Source: CAVTJL01 sp963828215 (lineage in GTDB: Bacteria > Pseudomonadota > Alphaproteobacteria > Geminicoccales > Geminicoccaceae). From it: DNA of 64,000 nt. The stretch covers positions 186,001 through 250,000 of the forward strand of contig CAWHFO010000059.1 in the NCBI GenBank assembly GCA_963828215.1, read 5' to 3'. Every line of letters starts with the position of its first letter. Position 1 is the stretch's first letter. Below, piece after piece: positions 63,642 to 64,000 of this stretch. Both the position numbers and the translations under genes were made by a program. The notes beneath the pieces are model-generated. The model was not told where the DNA came from. It was given only the letters and a program-made list of their open reading frames with translations, and made no database searches.

Positions 63642-64000
63642 TGATTGTTCTCCGAGGACAACTCCAGACCGTGGCGGCCGAGAGCGTCCTTCAATTTGCC
63701 GACATCCCCCGCATAGGTCAGGGCCACCTCGGCCCGGTCACGAGCGAAGCTCGCCACGCGCACCTCGCGCACCTCCGACATGCTATCCACTTGGTGCAGT
63801 ATCTGGACCCAGGTCGCAAGGTCGGCAAGCGGCACGGTGACGGTGATGGTCGAGCTCGGGCCCGAGACGATGCCGCGCGCGGTCTTCCAGGAGGACTGCA
63901 GGCGGTCGATCGCGGCGCGGGCGGCCGTGGCCCAGATGTCCTCGCCGGCCGCGGGGCCGCTCGCCGCGCCGGTTGCCGGCGCCGTCGCGTCGAAGGCTAT
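63596..64000 (-). CDS. DUF2066 protein, C-terminal part (5' end beyond window)
   Basis: The frame is open from the window edge to 63596. The visible 134 residues contain DIWATAARAAIDRLQSSWKTARG, TITVTVPLADLATWVQILHQVDSMSEVREVRVASFARDRAEVALTYAGDVGKL in pieces, and NQWRLLLVAGQPAPQG, the typical DUF2066 C-terminus. The family is found at this position before a CDP-alcohol phosphatidyltransferase gene and hdaA in many Rhodospirillales. Its function is unknown; members usually have a signal peptide, not seen here because the start is off the window. Confidence 0.78.
   Translation of the reverse strand: MAFDATAPATGAASGPAAGEDIWATAARAAIDRLQSSWKTARGIVSGPSSTITVTVPLADLATWVQILHQVDSMSEVREVRVASFARDRAEVALTYAGDVGKLKDALGRHGLELSSENNQWRLLLVAGQPAPQG

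Overview
This window is GC-rich, densely coded bacterial chromosome, most likely from an alphaproteobacterium of Rhodospirillales/Geminicoccales type. That placement is inferred from gene content: an HdaA-like DnaA-domain protein beside a CDP-alcohol phosphatidyltransferase and a DUF2066 protein, a complete C-P lyase set, a Caulobacter-like ceramide locus and several family neighbourhoods common in that class. I see no tRNA, rRNA, CRISPR array or replication origin. Many genes in the first 39 kb and in anmK need one or two single-base corrections to read through; the genes from 39.2 to 57.3 kb are clean. I read most of these breaks as consensus errors and list the genes as CDS with the break position given.

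Region 1 (1-17.5 kb) is phosphonate degradation. PhnF (plus strand) faces a minus-strand operon phnGHI-phnJKLM across an intergenic region with a near-perfect 18-bp palindrome, probably the PhnF operator. The operon is split between phnI and phnJ by about 2.5 kb of debris: a decayed IS110 transposase, a decayed DUF429 gene and three tandem copies of the DUF429 3' end that run into the phnJ start. Three different PhnM-type hydrolases are present. Between them lie a cyclase-family hydrolase, a pirin, a sorbosone-dehydrogenase-like protein and a phosphoketolase.

Region 2 (17.5-27.7 kb) holds a TRAP transporter (dctPQM) in one operon with a phytanoyl-CoA-dioxygenase-like oxygenase, divergent from an IclR regulator, then acetoin dehydrogenase genes acoABC, an orphan gene of lower GC, a UPF0173-type metal-dependent hydrolase and a small secreted protein.

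Region 3 (27.7-44.3 kb) is the most interesting part: a bacterial sphingolipid locus. A fatty-acyl-AMP ligase, an acyl carrier protein, a serine palmitoyltransferase and an NAD-epimerase-type ceramide reductase converge on a long minus-strand operon encoding a GNAT-type ceramide synthase, a fatty-acid hydroxylase, a ceramide-kinase-like lipid kinase, a Tam41-like nucleotidyltransferase, a MobA-like nucleotidyltransferase, a metallophosphatase and an LptF/LptG-like permease pair. Next to it are a glycosyltransferase-ELM1 fusion and an MsbA-like ABC exporter. Together they suggest synthesis, head-group modification and export of a phospho- or glycosphingolipid, possibly through a CDP-ceramide intermediate.

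Region 4 (44.4-64 kb) is mixed metabolism: an AI-2E-family permease, a hydroxyisobutyrate-dehydrogenase-like enzyme, a nitrilase-family amidase, an ECF sigma/anti-sigma operon with DUF1800 and DUF1501 proteins, glycerate kinase, cobQ and cobD, a GMC oxidoreductase, a GH1 glycosidase carrying an in-frame amber codon, a TPR/SPOR lipoprotein, anmK, an atypical SDR, hdaA, a PgsA-like enzyme and a truncated DUF2066 protein.
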